A stretch of 64,000 nucleotides of DNA from Mediterranea massiliensis (GCF_900128475.1 NZ_LT635839.1:837935-901934); one strand, 5' to 3'. Numbered from the stretch's first letter, positions 27,440 to 35,859 are shown. The notes: generated from the letters alone by a model not told the origin. Translations and numbers: made by a program.

Positions 27440-27791
27440 AGTTTTTATATCTTTTTGATAATCAATGTGTTATTTATAGTATTGGTAATCCTTTACAGCC
27501 TTCTCCGGGAGGAGCATCGTGCAAAGGGGCTGGCAGGTGGGGATAGCCGCTCGTCCGTTCGGATATCCGCTTGCGGGTAGTGTAGTTCATACTTGCTTTC
27601 ATAGACTTTTCAGGTTTTTGGGCAAATCTACACTCTTTATCAGTTTCATGGGGGGAATTCTGTACAAAACAGGTGTAATATAGTAAACGGGATTCTCCCC
27701 TTCGGAGAGGGTGATTAATTAATTGTCTGAAATACACTTATTTGCCTGAGATGCAACAGGTGGAAAATAAAAAACTTTTTTTAAGTCCTTG

Positions 27792-28478
27792 TTACAGATT
27801 GCCTTCGTCGTTGAAGCTGTAGTAGTGTCCGTCGGTCACGATGAGGTGGTCTACGAGACGGATGTTCATGGTCTGTGCGGCACGTTGAACGACCTGCGTC
27901 AGCCGGAGGTCGTCGTTGCTGGGTCGTACGTTGCCCGACGGATGGTTGTGTACCAGGGCAATCTGTGTGGCCCGCTGGAGGAGGGCTTCGCGCAGGATGG
28001 CCCGCACGTCGGCCGTGGTCTGGTCAATGCCGCCGCGGCTGATGCGGACCTTGTCTATCACCTTACCTGCCTGGTTGAGTAGCAGGACCCAGAATTCTTC
28101 GGTGGGCAGGTCGCGCAGCAGGGGATGGAAGAGACGGTAGATATCGGTGGAGGCCCGGACGGCCGGTCGTTCGCCCGGTGTCTGGAGGTTGCGGCGTTTG
28201 CCCAGTTCGAGGGCAGCCATGACGGTGATGCTTTTGGCGGGTCCCATGCCTTTGAAGCGGGCGAAGTCGCGCACTTCCCACTTGGCCAGCCGGTTCAGGT
28301 CGTTGCCGCAGGCGGAGAGAATACGTTGCATCAGGGCCACGGCACTCTCGTCCGTATTGCCCGAGCCGATCAGGATGCCCAGCAGCTCGGCGTCGGTCAG
28401 GGCTTCGGCTCCCTTCTGCATCATCTTTTCACGCGGGCGGTCGGCTTCGGCCAGTTGCTTGATGGTGAGTTTGTCCAT
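27792..28478 (-). CDS. radC: RadC family JAB-domain protein
   Basis: 228 aa. An N-terminal helix-hairpin-helix-like region (RPREKMMQKGAEALTDAELLGILIGSG) precedes the RadC/JAB metalloprotein domain with EEFWVLLLNQ, the metal motif HNHPSGN and PSNDD. The domain suggests a zinc-dependent hydrolase; the DNA repair role implied by the name is not established. The gene stands between a glycosyltransferase gene and the susC promoter region and is unlikely to be part of the PUL. Confidence 0.92.
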   Translation of the reverse strand: MDKLTIKQLAEADRPREKMMQKGAEALTDAELLGILIGSGNTDESAVALMQRILSACGNDLNRLAKWEVRDFARFKGMGPAKSITVMAALELGKRRNLQTPGERPAVRASTDIYRLFHPLLRDLPTEEFWVLLLNQAGKVIDKVRISRGGIDQTTADVRAILREALLQRATQIALVHNHPSGNVRPSNDDLRLTQVVQRAAQTMNIRLVDHLIVTDGHYYSFNDEGNL

Positions 28479-28486
28479 GGTGATAG

Positions 28487-28553
28487 TGGTTAGTGGTTAA
28501 CGGTTAGTGGTTAGTGGTTAATGGGGGATACTCACCGCTCACCGTTAACCACT
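28487..28553. repeat. GTGGTTA-type tandem repeat with 13-bp inverted copy
   Basis: GTGGTTA/CGGTTA words repeat through 28487-28521. AGTGGTTAACGGT at 28492-28504 is perfectly inverted at 28541-28553. The block fills the gap between the glycosyltransferase and radC. Confidence 0.65.
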
Positions 28554-28566
28554 CACCGCTTCTTTT

Positions 28567-29556
28567 TCATTTATAAAAGTTCTTTTTGAATGCTTCAAAT
28601 TCTCCTTTCCGGCAAACGCAGCGGTTCCACCAGGCGCGCCAGAAGCCGGTGCCGTAACCGATGAGCTGGATGTAGGCGGCGGCAATGGAGTAGAGGCCGA
28701 TGCGGAGGCTGTGGTTCTGCACGGCCGAGTCGGTGCACACCAGCAGGGCATAGAGCACGAGAGGCAGCAGGGCGTAGGGACAGAACAGGGCTCCGACGAG
28801 CAGCACCGCCGTGCCCAGCGTGAACAGGGCGGGCAGGAGATGGACCAGCTTCAGCGATTCGGGGTACTTCTTGTAGAGGTTGATGCGGGCGATGCCCGAA
28901 TTGTGTACCTGCTTGAAGAACTTCTTCAGGTCCGTACGCCGCTTGTGGTACACCCACGCATCGGGGAAGAGGCGGCAGCGGTATCCGCCCTTGAAGATGC
29001 GGATACTGAAGTCGATGTCCTCGCCGAAGCGCATCTTCGAAAATCCGCCCAGGGCCAGGTAGACTTCGCGGCGGACGCCCATGTTGAAGCTGCGGGGGTA
29101 GAACTTGTCCATCTTTTTCTTGCCGCCGCGGATGCCGCCGGTGGTGAAGAACGAGGTCATGGAGTAGTTGATGGCCTTCTGGATGTCGCTGAACGACGGG
29201 TGTGCCCGGTCGGGGCCTCCGAAGGCGTCGGCGGGTGCCGTCTGGAGTTCCTTTTCGACGGCAGCCAGATAGTCCGGGGGCAGGATGCAGTCGGAGTCCA
29301 GTATGATGAGGTATTCCCCCCGGCTGCGTTCGGCACCGTAGTTGCGCGTCTGTCCGGGGCCGGAGTTGGGCTTGGCGTAGTAGTGCAGGTCCAGCCGGTC
29401 GCTGTATCGTTTGGCTACGTCGCGGCAGGGGACCGACGACCCGTCTTCCACCACCAGCACTTCAAAATCGCGGAACGTCAGGGTCGTGAGGCTTTGCAGC
29501 AGTTCGTCCACCTCGTCGGGGCGGTTGTACACGGGGATGATGAATGAGTATTTCAT
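28567..29556 (-). CDS. Glycosyltransferase family 2 protein, membrane-attached
   Basis: 329 aa. GT-A fold begins at once with MKYSFIIPVYNRPDEVDELL; then VVEDGSS, the DSDC metal-binding motif in IILDSDCILP, and a GEDIDFSIR segment, equivalent to the ED acceptor-site motif. Two or more hydrophobic helices occupy about residues 235-310. The start 29556 is chosen because the family domain begins there; 38 further codons upstream lack similarity and span the predicted promoter. Sugar donor and acceptor are unknown. Confidence 0.88.
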   Translation of the reverse strand: MKYSFIIPVYNRPDEVDELLQSLTTLTFRDFEVLVVEDGSSVPCRDVAKRYSDRLDLHYYAKPNSGPGQTRNYGAERSRGEYLIILDSDCILPPDYLAAVEKELQTAPADAFGGPDRAHPSFSDIQKAINYSMTSFFTTGGIRGGKKKMDKFYPRSFNMGVRREVYLALGGFSKMRFGEDIDFSIRIFKGGYRCRLFPDAWVYHKRRTDLKKFFKQVHNSGIARINLYKKYPESLKLVHLLPALFTLGTAVLLVGALFCPYALLPLVLYALLVCTDSAVQNHSLRIGLYSIAAAYIQLIGYGTGFWRAWWNRCVCRKGEFEAFKKNFYK

Positions 29557-29607
29557 AGGTTTGTCTGACTTTTCGTAAGAATGCCTGCTCCCGGGGGAGC
29601 CGTTGTA

Positions 29608-29615
29608 CAAAAGTA
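29608..29615 (-). promoter_or_regulatory. Predicted -7 element of the glycosyltransferase gene
   Basis: The minus strand reads TACTTTTG, 52 bases ahead of the start at 29556. Confidence 0.5.
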
Positions 29616-29741
29616 GGAAAAATATTCGGTTCCGCCCGAGGTTCCGGGGAAGAGTTTGCACATGTACCATTCTTTTTTCTTCGAGCGGTGAGAATTTCCT
29701 TTACAAACTGGAAACGGTGCAGGATGAGTCCCGGAGGGAGG

Positions 29742-29810
29742 TACCATGAGTATAGGACTCATGTACCATCTGTATACGACTCATGGTACTTGAGTCCTAT
29801 ACTCATGGTA
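29742..29810. repeat. Palindrome cluster with 20-bp perfect arms
   Basis: TACCATGAGTATAGGACTCA at 29742-29761 is perfectly inverted at 29791-29810. An inner pair GTACCAT (29763-29769)/ATGGTAC (29783-29789) lies between, and the arms also read as three roughly 22-base direct units. Another GTACCAT is at 29664. It occupies the 410-base gap between the glycosyltransferase and efp, which shows no gene. Confidence 0.75.
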
Positions 29811-29898
29811 TCTGTTTTTATGGGTGCTGATAATCAGACGGTTGCAGAATAATAGATGCTTGTGTATAAATGCTTACAAAGGATCGTGTTGCCGGAAA

Positions 29899-29939
29899 TA
29901 AAAAATGAGACTGCCTCAAAAATGAAGAAGCAGTCTCAT
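29899..29939 (-). terminator. Rho-independent terminator of efp
   Basis: ATGAGACTGC (29905-29914) and GCAGTCTCAT (29930-29939) form a 10-bp stem; on the minus strand it is followed by a T run. It lies 28 bases beyond the efp stop. Confidence 0.88.
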
Positions 29940-29966
29940 GGGGAAAACGGATGTCCCGTTCCTTCT

Positions 29967-30533
29967 TTATGCCTTCACGCGTCCTACGTAAGAACCGTCG
30001 CGCGTGTCGATTTCGATGGTTTCGCCTTCGTTGATGAAGAGGGGTACGCGGACAGTGGCACCCGATTCAACGGTGGCGGGCTTCAGCGTGTTGGTTGCCG
30101 TATCGCCTTTCAGGCCTGGTTCGGTATAGGTAACCTTCTGCTGTACCTTGATGGGCATGTCGGCATAGAGCACGGTTTCGGTAGAAGCATCCGATACGAC
30201 GTCCACTACCTGGCCTTCGAGCAGGAAGTCCACACCGTTGATCAGGTCGTGGGCGATGGGAATCTGGTCGAATGTTTCCTGGTTCATGAACATGTAGTCG
30301 TCACCTTCCTTGTAGAGGAACTGGTAGGGGCGGCGTTCTACGCGTACGTCTTCCAGCTTTTCACCGATGTTGAAGCGGCGTTCCAGTACGTAGCCGTTCA
30401 CTACGTCTTTCAGTTTGGTACGCATGAAGGTATTGCCTTTTCCCGGTTTTACATGCAGGAAGTCGATGCAGAAATACAGCTTGCCGTCCATACGGATGCA
30501 AGTTCCGATTTTAATGTCTTGGGCATTAATCAT
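29967..30533 (-). CDS. efp: Translation elongation factor P
   Basis: 188 aa, the full family length with three OB-like domains. It relieves ribosome stalling at proline runs. The tip loop HVKPGKGNTF places K32 at the residue that is modified in other bacteria; no modification enzyme gene is in the window. The C terminus IEIDTRDGSYVGRVKA is typical. Single-gene transcript with its own promoter and terminator. Confidence 0.97.
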   Translation of the reverse strand: MINAQDIKIGTCIRMDGKLYFCIDFLHVKPGKGNTFMRTKLKDVVNGYVLERRFNIGEKLEDVRVERRPYQFLYKEGDDYMFMNQETFDQIPIAHDLINGVDFLLEGQVVDVVSDASTETVLYADMPIKVQQKVTYTEPGLKGDTATNTLKPATVESGATVRVPLFINEGETIEIDTRDGSYVGRVKA

Positions 30534-30593
30534 AACTTTCTTCTTTTATATATTATATGTTATTAATGAGTACTTTCCTTGCGAAATGCGGTG

Positions 30594-30601
30594 CAAAATT
30601 A
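30594..30601 (-). promoter_or_regulatory. Predicted -7 element of efp
   Basis: The minus strand reads TAATTTTG, 60 bases before the efp start, divergent from the rpmH promoter. Confidence 0.5.
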
Positions 30602-30675
30602 ATGCAATTCGGTAAAAAACACAAAAACTTTTGAGAGAAAATGAGTTATCTCTTGGTTTATTTGAAAAAACTCCC

Positions 30676-30683
30676 TATTTTTG
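30676..30683 (+). promoter_or_regulatory. Predicted -7 element of rpmH
   Basis: TATTTTTG, with a TTGG at about 30654 giving roughly 19-base spacing. 44 bases before the rpmH ATG. Confidence 0.55.
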
Positions 30684-30727
30684 CAGCCCGAATTCGTGAG
30701 AATAATAACGTAAAACAAGATACAGCA

Positions 30728-30889
30728 ATGAAAAGAACATTCCAACCCTCTAACAGAAAGAGAAAAAACAAACACGGTTTCCGTGAGAGAATGGCTACAG
30801 CCAATGGCCGCAGAGTATTGGCAGCACGTCGCGCCAAAGGTCGCAAGAAACTGACCGTTTCCGACGAATACAACGGCGTGAAGGCATAA
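30728..30889 (+). CDS. rpmH: Ribosomal protein bL34
   Basis: 53 aa, very basic. MKRTFQPSNRKRKNKHGFR followed by RMATANGRRVLAARRAKGRK is the bL34 signature. ATG 30728 begins the conserved MKRT start; an open frame extends upstream to 30641 but runs through the promoter. Not accompanied here by rnpA or dnaA, its usual neighbours in many other phyla. Confidence 0.97.
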   Translation: MKRTFQPSNRKRKNKHGFRERMATANGRRVLAARRAKGRKKLTVSDEYNGVKA

Positions 30890-30920
30890 GCATCTTCTCG
30901 TAGAAAGAAAAAATAAGAAG

Positions 30921-30960
30921 ACCGCAAAAGTCAGATAGCTTCTGTCTTTTGCGGTTTTTC
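30921..30960 (+). terminator. Rho-independent terminator of rpmH
   Basis: ACCGCAAAAG (30921-30930) pairs with CTTTTGCGGT (30946-30955), followed by a T tract. Confidence 0.85.
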
Positions 30961-31010
30961 TTTTGTGCTTGCAGTTGGGGCTGCATCGTGGTGGGGAGGG
31001 CTGGCGTTCC

Positions 31011-31126
31011 GTCATCCCGTATTTATCCCGTTACCCTGCACTTCGTAGTCATCCCGCACTTGATGCGGGATCCAGTACACACAAACAAAAGTCATGGCAT
31101 GGATCCCGGCTCAAGGCCGGGATGAC
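31011..31126. repeat. REP-like element: two inverted hairpins plus a half copy
   Basis: Left unit 31048-31074 (GTCATCCCGCA, CTTGA, TGCGGGATCCA) and right unit 31100-31126 are inverted copies matching at 23 of 27 positions. Each also folds on itself (ATCCCGCA/TGCGGGAT and ATCCCGGC/GCCGGGAT), with the differences paired. A partial copy GTCATCCCG starts at 31011. It fills much of the 364-base gap between rpmH and the PASTA gene; no ORF is evident. Confidence 0.8.
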
Positions 31127-31203
31127 GTAGTATTTACCTTTATTTTCATTTTTGGATAAGACAGGCTGCACCTCGGAAGTAAAAGCAAAATCATGGCTTT
31201 TGC

Positions 31204-31234
31204 TTTGTACTTCTCTCGGTTTGCACTATCTTTG
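31204..31234 (+). promoter_or_regulatory. Promoter of the PASTA-rluD-ddl operon
   Basis: TTTG (31204-31207), 19 bases, TATCTTTG (31227-31234): complete Bacteroidota -33/-7 promoter, 19 bases before the ATG at 31254. Confidence 0.75.
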
Positions 31235-31253
31235 TCGCAATAAATGAAGGATT

Positions 31254-31913
31254 ATGACTATAAAAGAATTTTTCTCGTTCCGGCAGAACCGCTTTTTCTG
31301 GGTAAACATCATTGCGATGGTCGTGGTGATGGTTGTGGTGATATTCGGCGTGCTGAAGGCTTTGGATGTCTATACCCGCCACGGCGAAGCGGTGGTGGTG
31401 CCCGATGTCAAGGGGCTGGACCTGGCGGATGCGCAGAAAATGTTTGCCGACCGTGGACTGACGGCGGTAGTGGCCGACTCCAGCTATGTGAAAAACCAGC
31501 CTGCGGGATGTGTGCTCGACTATAATCCCGTGGCCGGACAGCGGGTCAAGGAAGGACGGACGGTCTACTTGACCATCAATACGCTGAGCACCCCGTTGCA
31601 GGAAGTGCCCGATGTGGCCGACAACAGTTCGGTCCGCCAGGCTGAAGCCCGTTTGCTGGCTGCCGGTTTCCGGCTGACGAACAACGACTCCATTCCCGGC
31701 GAGAAGGACTGGGTGTACGAGGTGAGATACAGAGGACAGGTGTTGAGGCTGGGCGACAAGGTGCCGACGGGGGCCACGCTCACGCTGGTTATCGGGAACG
31801 GTAAGGAGGCTCCCCAGCCCGACGAGACACTGGGTACGGACTCGCTGGGCAACCCGCAGACCGAATCTACGCAGACCGACGAACAGATGCTGGAAGAAGA
31901 AGACTGGTTTTGA
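31254..31913 (+). CDS. PASTA-domain membrane protein
   Basis: 219 aa. One N-terminal membrane helix (about residues 16-38, WVNIIAMVVVMVVVIFGVL) anchors a periplasmic part. PASTA-type repeats begin at VVVPDVKGLDLADAQKMFADRGL and LQEVPDVADNSSVRQAEARLLAAGF, with a third, shorter unit possible around 150-185; the tail is acidic. PASTA domains bind peptidoglycan fragments or beta-lactams, but here there is no kinase or penicillin-binding domain. It starts the operon with an RluD-type synthase and ddl, the latter also a cell-wall gene. Confidence 0.88.
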   Translation: MTIKEFFSFRQNRFFWVNIIAMVVVMVVVIFGVLKALDVYTRHGEAVVVPDVKGLDLADAQKMFADRGLTAVVADSSYVKNQPAGCVLDYNPVAGQRVKEGRTVYLTINTLSTPLQEVPDVADNSSVRQAEARLLAAGFRLTNNDSIPGEKDWVYEVRYRGQVLRLGDKVPTGATLTLVIGNGKEAPQPDETLGTDSLGNPQTESTQTDEQMLEEEDWF

Positions 31914-31919
31914 CGGCCT

Positions 31920-32999
31920 ATGATGGAAGAAGACATTGACATAATAGACGATATAGAGAACGATTGCCCGGACGACGTGGAGCCGGTGGGCGACGAGGCC
32001 CAGCTCTACGAACACTTCCGCGTGGTGGTGGACAAGGGGCAGGAGATGATGCGCGTGGACAAGTATCTCTTCGACCGCATCACCAACTCCTCGCGCAACC
32101 GCATCCAGAAGGCGGCCGACGCGGGCTTTGTCATGGCCAACGGCAAGCCCGTGAAAAGCAGCTACAAGGTAAAGCCGTTCGATGTGATAACGGTGATGAT
32201 GGACCGCCCCCGCTACGACAACGAAGTGGTGCCCGAAGACATCCCGCTGAACGTGGTCTATGAGGACGACTACGTGATGGTGGTCAACAAACCCGCCGGA
32301 CTGGTGGTGCATCCGGGCCATGGCAACTGGCATGGCACGCTGGTGAACGCCATCGCGTGGCACCTGAAGGACACCAAGGGCTACGATGCCAACGACCCGC
32401 ACCTGGGGCTGGTGCACCGCATCGACAAGGATACCTCCGGCCTGCTGGTCATTGCCAAGACGGCTGACGCCAAGACCAACCTGGGCTGGCAGTTCTTCCA
32501 CAAGACGACCAAGCGCCGCTACCGGGCCCTGGTGTGGGGCAACGTGGAGCAGGACGAGGGAACGATTGTGGGCAACATCGGCCGCAATCCCAAGGACCGC
32601 CTCCAGATGGCTGTCCTGCCCGAGGGCGAAGGCAAGCATGCCGTGACCCACTATCGCGTGCTGGAGCGTTTCGGCTACGTCACGCTCGTCGAGTGCATCC
32701 TCGAGACGGGGCGCACGCACCAGATACGCGTGCACATGAAACACATCGGCCACGTGCTCTTCAACGACGAACGCTACGGCGGCCACGAAATCCTGAAAGG
32801 TACACATTTTGCCAAATACAAACAATTTGTAAACAACTGCTTTGACATCTGCCCGCGTCAGGCGCTCCACGCCATGACGCTGGGCTTTGTCCATCCCGTC
32901 ACCGGTGAGGAAATGTACTTCACTTCCGAACTGCCCGACGACATGACGAACCTCATCGGCAAATGGAGAAGCTACATCAGTAACAGAGAATTGGAATGA
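31920..32999 (+). CDS. RluA/RluD family 23S rRNA pseudouridine synthase
   Basis: 359 aa. An acidic N-terminal tail of about 45 residues precedes an S4 RNA-binding domain (VDKYLFDRITNSSRNRIQKAADAGFVMANGKPVKSSYKVK) and the pseudouridine synthase domain, with catalytic aspartate in LVHRIDKDTSGLLVIAKT and RTHQIRVHMKHIGH near the end. RluD, which modifies 23S helix 69, is the best match, but RluC-type specificity cannot be excluded. A second ATG at 31923 is equally possible. The stop overlaps the ddl start (ATGA). Confidence 0.93.
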   Translation: MMEEDIDIIDDIENDCPDDVEPVGDEAQLYEHFRVVVDKGQEMMRVDKYLFDRITNSSRNRIQKAADAGFVMANGKPVKSSYKVKPFDVITVMMDRPRYDNEVVPEDIPLNVVYEDDYVMVVNKPAGLVVHPGHGNWHGTLVNAIAWHLKDTKGYDANDPHLGLVHRIDKDTSGLLVIAKTADAKTNLGWQFFHKTTKRRYRALVWGNVEQDEGTIVGNIGRNPKDRLQMAVLPEGEGKHAVTHYRVLERFGYVTLVECILETGRTHQIRVHMKHIGHVLFNDERYGGHEILKGTHFAKYKQFVNNCFDICPRQALHAMTLGFVHPVTGEEMYFTSELPDDMTNLIGKWRSYISNRELE

Positions 33000-33970
33000 A
33001 ACGCACGATTGCCATTGTTGCCGGAGGCGATACCTCCGAGTATGAAGTTTCCCTGCGCAGCGCACAAGGGATTTACTCCTTCATCGACAAGGAGAAATAT
33101 ACATTATATATAGTAGGCATGCACGGTCTTGACTGGCATGTGCGGCTCGACGACGGACGCACGCTGCCCGTGGATCGCAATGACTTCAGCTTCCAGCTGG
33201 ACGGGCAGAAGGTGAAGTTCGACTTTGCCTACATCACCATCCACGGTACGCCGGGCGAGGACGGACGCCTGCAGGGCTACTTCGACATGCTCCGCATCCC
33301 GTACTCCTGTTGTGGCGTGCTGGCGGCGGCGCTTACGTATGACAAGTTTGCCTGCAACCAGTACCTGCATGCCTATGGCGTGCGCATTGCTGAGTCGCTC
33401 CTTTTGCGTCAGGGACAGACCATTACCGATGACAAAGTGGTGGAGAAGATCGGCCTGCCCTGCTTCATCAAGCCCAGCCTGGGAGGCTCCAGCTTCGGCG
33501 TGACCAAGGTGAAGACACGCGAACAGATACAGCCCGCCATTGCCAAGGCTTTCGACGAAGCGCAGGAAGTGGTGGTGGAAGCCTTTATGGACGGCATCGA
33601 GCTGACCTGCGGTTGCTACAAGACGCGCGACAAGTCGGTGGTCTTCCCCATCACCGAAGTGGTGAGTCACAACGAATACTTCGACTACAAGGCGAAGTAC
33701 AACGGCGAGTCCGACGAAATTACGCCCGCCCGCATCCCCGACGAACTGGCCGACCGGGTGAAGAAGCTGACTTCGGCCATCTATGACATCCTGGGGGCAC
33801 AGGGCATTATCCGTGTGGACTACATCGTCACCGAAGGCAGCAAAATCAATCTGCTGGAGGTGAACACGACCCCCGGCATGACGGCTACCAGCTTCATTCC
33901 CCAGCAGGTGCGTGCGGCCGGCCTGGACATCAAGGATGTGATGACAGACATTATAGAAAACAAGTTTTAA
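32996..33970 (+). CDS. ddl: D-alanine--D-alanine ligase
   Basis: 324 aa ATP-grasp enzyme joining two D-alanines for peptidoglycan precursors in the cytoplasm. N-terminal AIVAGGDTSEYEVSLRSA, then HGTPGEDGRLQGYFDMLRIPY, the ATP-grasp KPSLGGSSFGVTKV and C-terminal RVDYIV...LLEVNTTPGMTATSF. Translationally coupled to the upstream synthase by a four-base overlap, and 12 bases ahead of the acyltransferase-like gene. Confidence 0.96.
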   Translation: MKRTIAIVAGGDTSEYEVSLRSAQGIYSFIDKEKYTLYIVGMHGLDWHVRLDDGRTLPVDRNDFSFQLDGQKVKFDFAYITIHGTPGEDGRLQGYFDMLRIPYSCCGVLAAALTYDKFACNQYLHAYGVRIAESLLLRQGQTITDDKVVEKIGLPCFIKPSLGGSSFGVTKVKTREQIQPAIAKAFDEAQEVVVEAFMDGIELTCGCYKTRDKSVVFPITEVVSHNEYFDYKAKYNGESDEITPARIPDELADRVKKLTSAIYDILGAQGIIRVDYIVTEGSKINLLEVNTTPGMTATSFIPQQVRAAGLDIKDVMTDIIENKF

Positions 33971-33982
33971 CCACGAATCGCT

Positions 33983-35128
33983 ATGTACGACGAATTTGAT
34001 GAAATCCGCCCTTACCACGACGAAGAGCTTCCCGGGGTGTATGAAGAGCTGATTGCCGACCCCGCTTTCAGGCAGGTGGCCATGGCTGCCTTTCCCGGTG
34101 TGCCTTTCGAAATGCTGGCCGCCAAGATGCGCAGTTGCCGGACGAAGCTGGAATTCCAGAAGGCTTTCGGCTATGTGATATTGAAGAAGATCATGCAGGA
34201 GGCTTCGGACGGGGTGACGCTGGACAATGAGCTGGCCGACAAGGCAGGGGCCTATACCTATATCTCCAACCACCGTGACATCATTCTCGATTCAGGGTTC
34301 CTTTCCGTATTGTTGGTGGACAATGGAGGCGATACGGTGGAGATAGCCATCGGCGACAACCTGCTCATCTATCCCTGGATCAAGAAGCTGGTACGCATCA
34401 ACAAGTCGTTCATTGTGCAGCGGGGGCTTCCCATGCGTCAGATGCTCGAATCGTCGGCCCGCATGTCGCGTTACATGCACTACACCATCGGCGAGAAGCG
34501 GCAGTCCATCTGGATAGCCCAGCGCGAAGGCCGTGCCAAGGACTCCGACGACCGTACGCAGGACAGTGTGCTGAAGATGCTGGCCATCGGCGGGGAGGGC
34601 GATGTGGTGGACCGGCTGATGCAGATGAACATCGCTCCACTTTCCATCTCCTATGAATTTGATCCCTGTGACTTCCTCAAGGCTTGGGAATTCCAGTTGA
34701 AGCGCGACCATCCCGACTATAAGAAGTCTACGGCCGACGACCTGAAGAACATGCAGACAGGACTGTTGGGCTACAAGGGACGGGTACATTTCCACATTGC
34801 CCCGTGCATCAACGACCGGCTGGCTGTTATGGACCGCAAGATGCCCCGTCAGGAACTATTCAGTCATGTCTCCGCCCTGATTGACCGGGAAATTCATCGG
34901 GGCTATCGGTTGTATCCGTGCAACTATGTGGCGGCCGACCTGCTGGCCGGGACCTATGTGTATGCCGGACATTATACCGAGGAAGATCGGTGGAAATTCC
35001 TGTCTTATCTGGAGGAACGGATAGAACATATTCAGTTGGCAAACAAGGATGAATCCTTCCTGCGCACGAAGATACTGGAGATGTATGCCAATCCGTTGAA
35101 GAACCACTTGAAGGCGATGGAGGCATGA
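33983..35128 (+). CDS. Acyltransferase-like protein (PlsC/PlsB superfamily)
   Basis: 381 aa, soluble-looking. The best family clue is YISNHRDIILDS at about residue 94-105, with later IWIAQREGRAKDSDDRTQDSV, like blocks I and III of glycerolipid acyltransferases. The first block reads H-X5-D, one residue longer than the usual H-X4-D, so alignment or activity may be atypical. It sits between ddl and a NigD-like lipoprotein, whose start overlaps its stop by four bases. Probably a lipid or lipoprotein acyl-transfer role, inferred only. Confidence 0.68.
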   Translation: MYDEFDEIRPYHDEELPGVYEELIADPAFRQVAMAAFPGVPFEMLAAKMRSCRTKLEFQKAFGYVILKKIMQEASDGVTLDNELADKAGAYTYISNHRDIILDSGFLSVLLVDNGGDTVEIAIGDNLLIYPWIKKLVRINKSFIVQRGLPMRQMLESSARMSRYMHYTIGEKRQSIWIAQREGRAKDSDDRTQDSVLKMLAIGGEGDVVDRLMQMNIAPLSISYEFDPCDFLKAWEFQLKRDHPDYKKSTADDLKNMQTGLLGYKGRVHFHIAPCINDRLAVMDRKMPRQELFSHVSALIDREIHRGYRLYPCNYVAADLLAGTYVYAGHYTEEDRWKFLSYLEERIEHIQLANKDESFLRTKILEMYANPLKNHLKAMEA

Positions 35129-35808
35129 GGAAGGGAAGAAAATACGGTCTGTGGATGTGGGTGTGGATAACGGTCGGTCTGCTGCTGTCGGCCTGCGGGG
35201 AGGATGCCTATCACTATCCGTCCGTCAGGCTGGAATTTCTGACGGCCTATTCGGATGCGGAAGGATGGCTGGACCGGGTGGTGGCCGATGACGGAAAGGA
35301 ATATCCGGTATGGACCGACGACTCCGGTTTGCAGACCCGTCCCGACTCGCTGGTACGCATCATCAGCAATTACGAGGTGGTGCAGGCCGAGGGGACGGAA
35401 GGGGTACGCCTGTATGCCGTGTCGGCGGCTATTGCTCCTGTACCCTTGCCTGCCGACAAGTTTGCCGATGGCGTAAAGACCGACCCCGTGGATGTGCTGA
35501 GCATCTGGTTGGGGCGCAATTACCTGAATCTGATGCTCGAAGTCAAGGCCCAGCACGCCCGGCATCAATTCCATTTCGTGGAGAACCGGGTGACGGTCGA
35601 TACCGAAGCCCGCCGTTCGTCGGTGGAACTGACCCTGTATCACGACGATGGAGGCGATACGCAGGCCTATACCCAGCGGGCCTATTGCTCCGTGCCCCTG
35701 GCGGGATATGCCGTGGAGGGAGTGGATGTTGTGGAGTTGGACTTCCATGTACATACCTATTCGGGCGAAGTAAGTACCTATCATTTTGAATATATTCCAA
35801 TCTTATAA
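35125..35808 (+). CDS. NigD-like lipoprotein
   Basis: 227 aa. Basic N terminus, hydrophobic stretch and lipobox LLLSACG. Mature region is beta-rich (VRIISNYEVVQ, RLYAVSAAIAPVPLP, VDVLSIWLGRNYLNLMLEVKAQ), the pattern of the NigD-like family common in Bacteroides. Function of the family is poorly known. It is the last gene of the run beginning at 31254. Confidence 0.7.
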   Translation: MRKGRKYGLWMWVWITVGLLLSACGEDAYHYPSVRLEFLTAYSDAEGWLDRVVADDGKEYPVWTDDSGLQTRPDSLVRIISNYEVVQAEGTEGVRLYAVSAAIAPVPLPADKFADGVKTDPVDVLSIWLGRNYLNLMLEVKAQHARHQFHFVENRVTVDTEARRSSVELTLYHDDGGDTQAYTQRAYCSVPLAGYAVEGVDVVELDFHVHTYSGEVSTYHFEYIPIL

Positions 35809-35859
35809 ATATCTGCCGGACATCTTGCGCCTGCAGACCGTATAAAAGCGATTTTTATC

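Noticed and set aside
27359..27737. Short frames in the gap between susC and radC
   Set aside because: 73 and 87 codons, opposite strands, overlapping the susC promoter; composition is unlike neighbouring genes and no domain is seen.
29742..29810. Palindrome cluster as an invertible promoter
   Set aside because: The arms are only 29 bases apart, no promoter lies between them, and no invertase gene is in the window.
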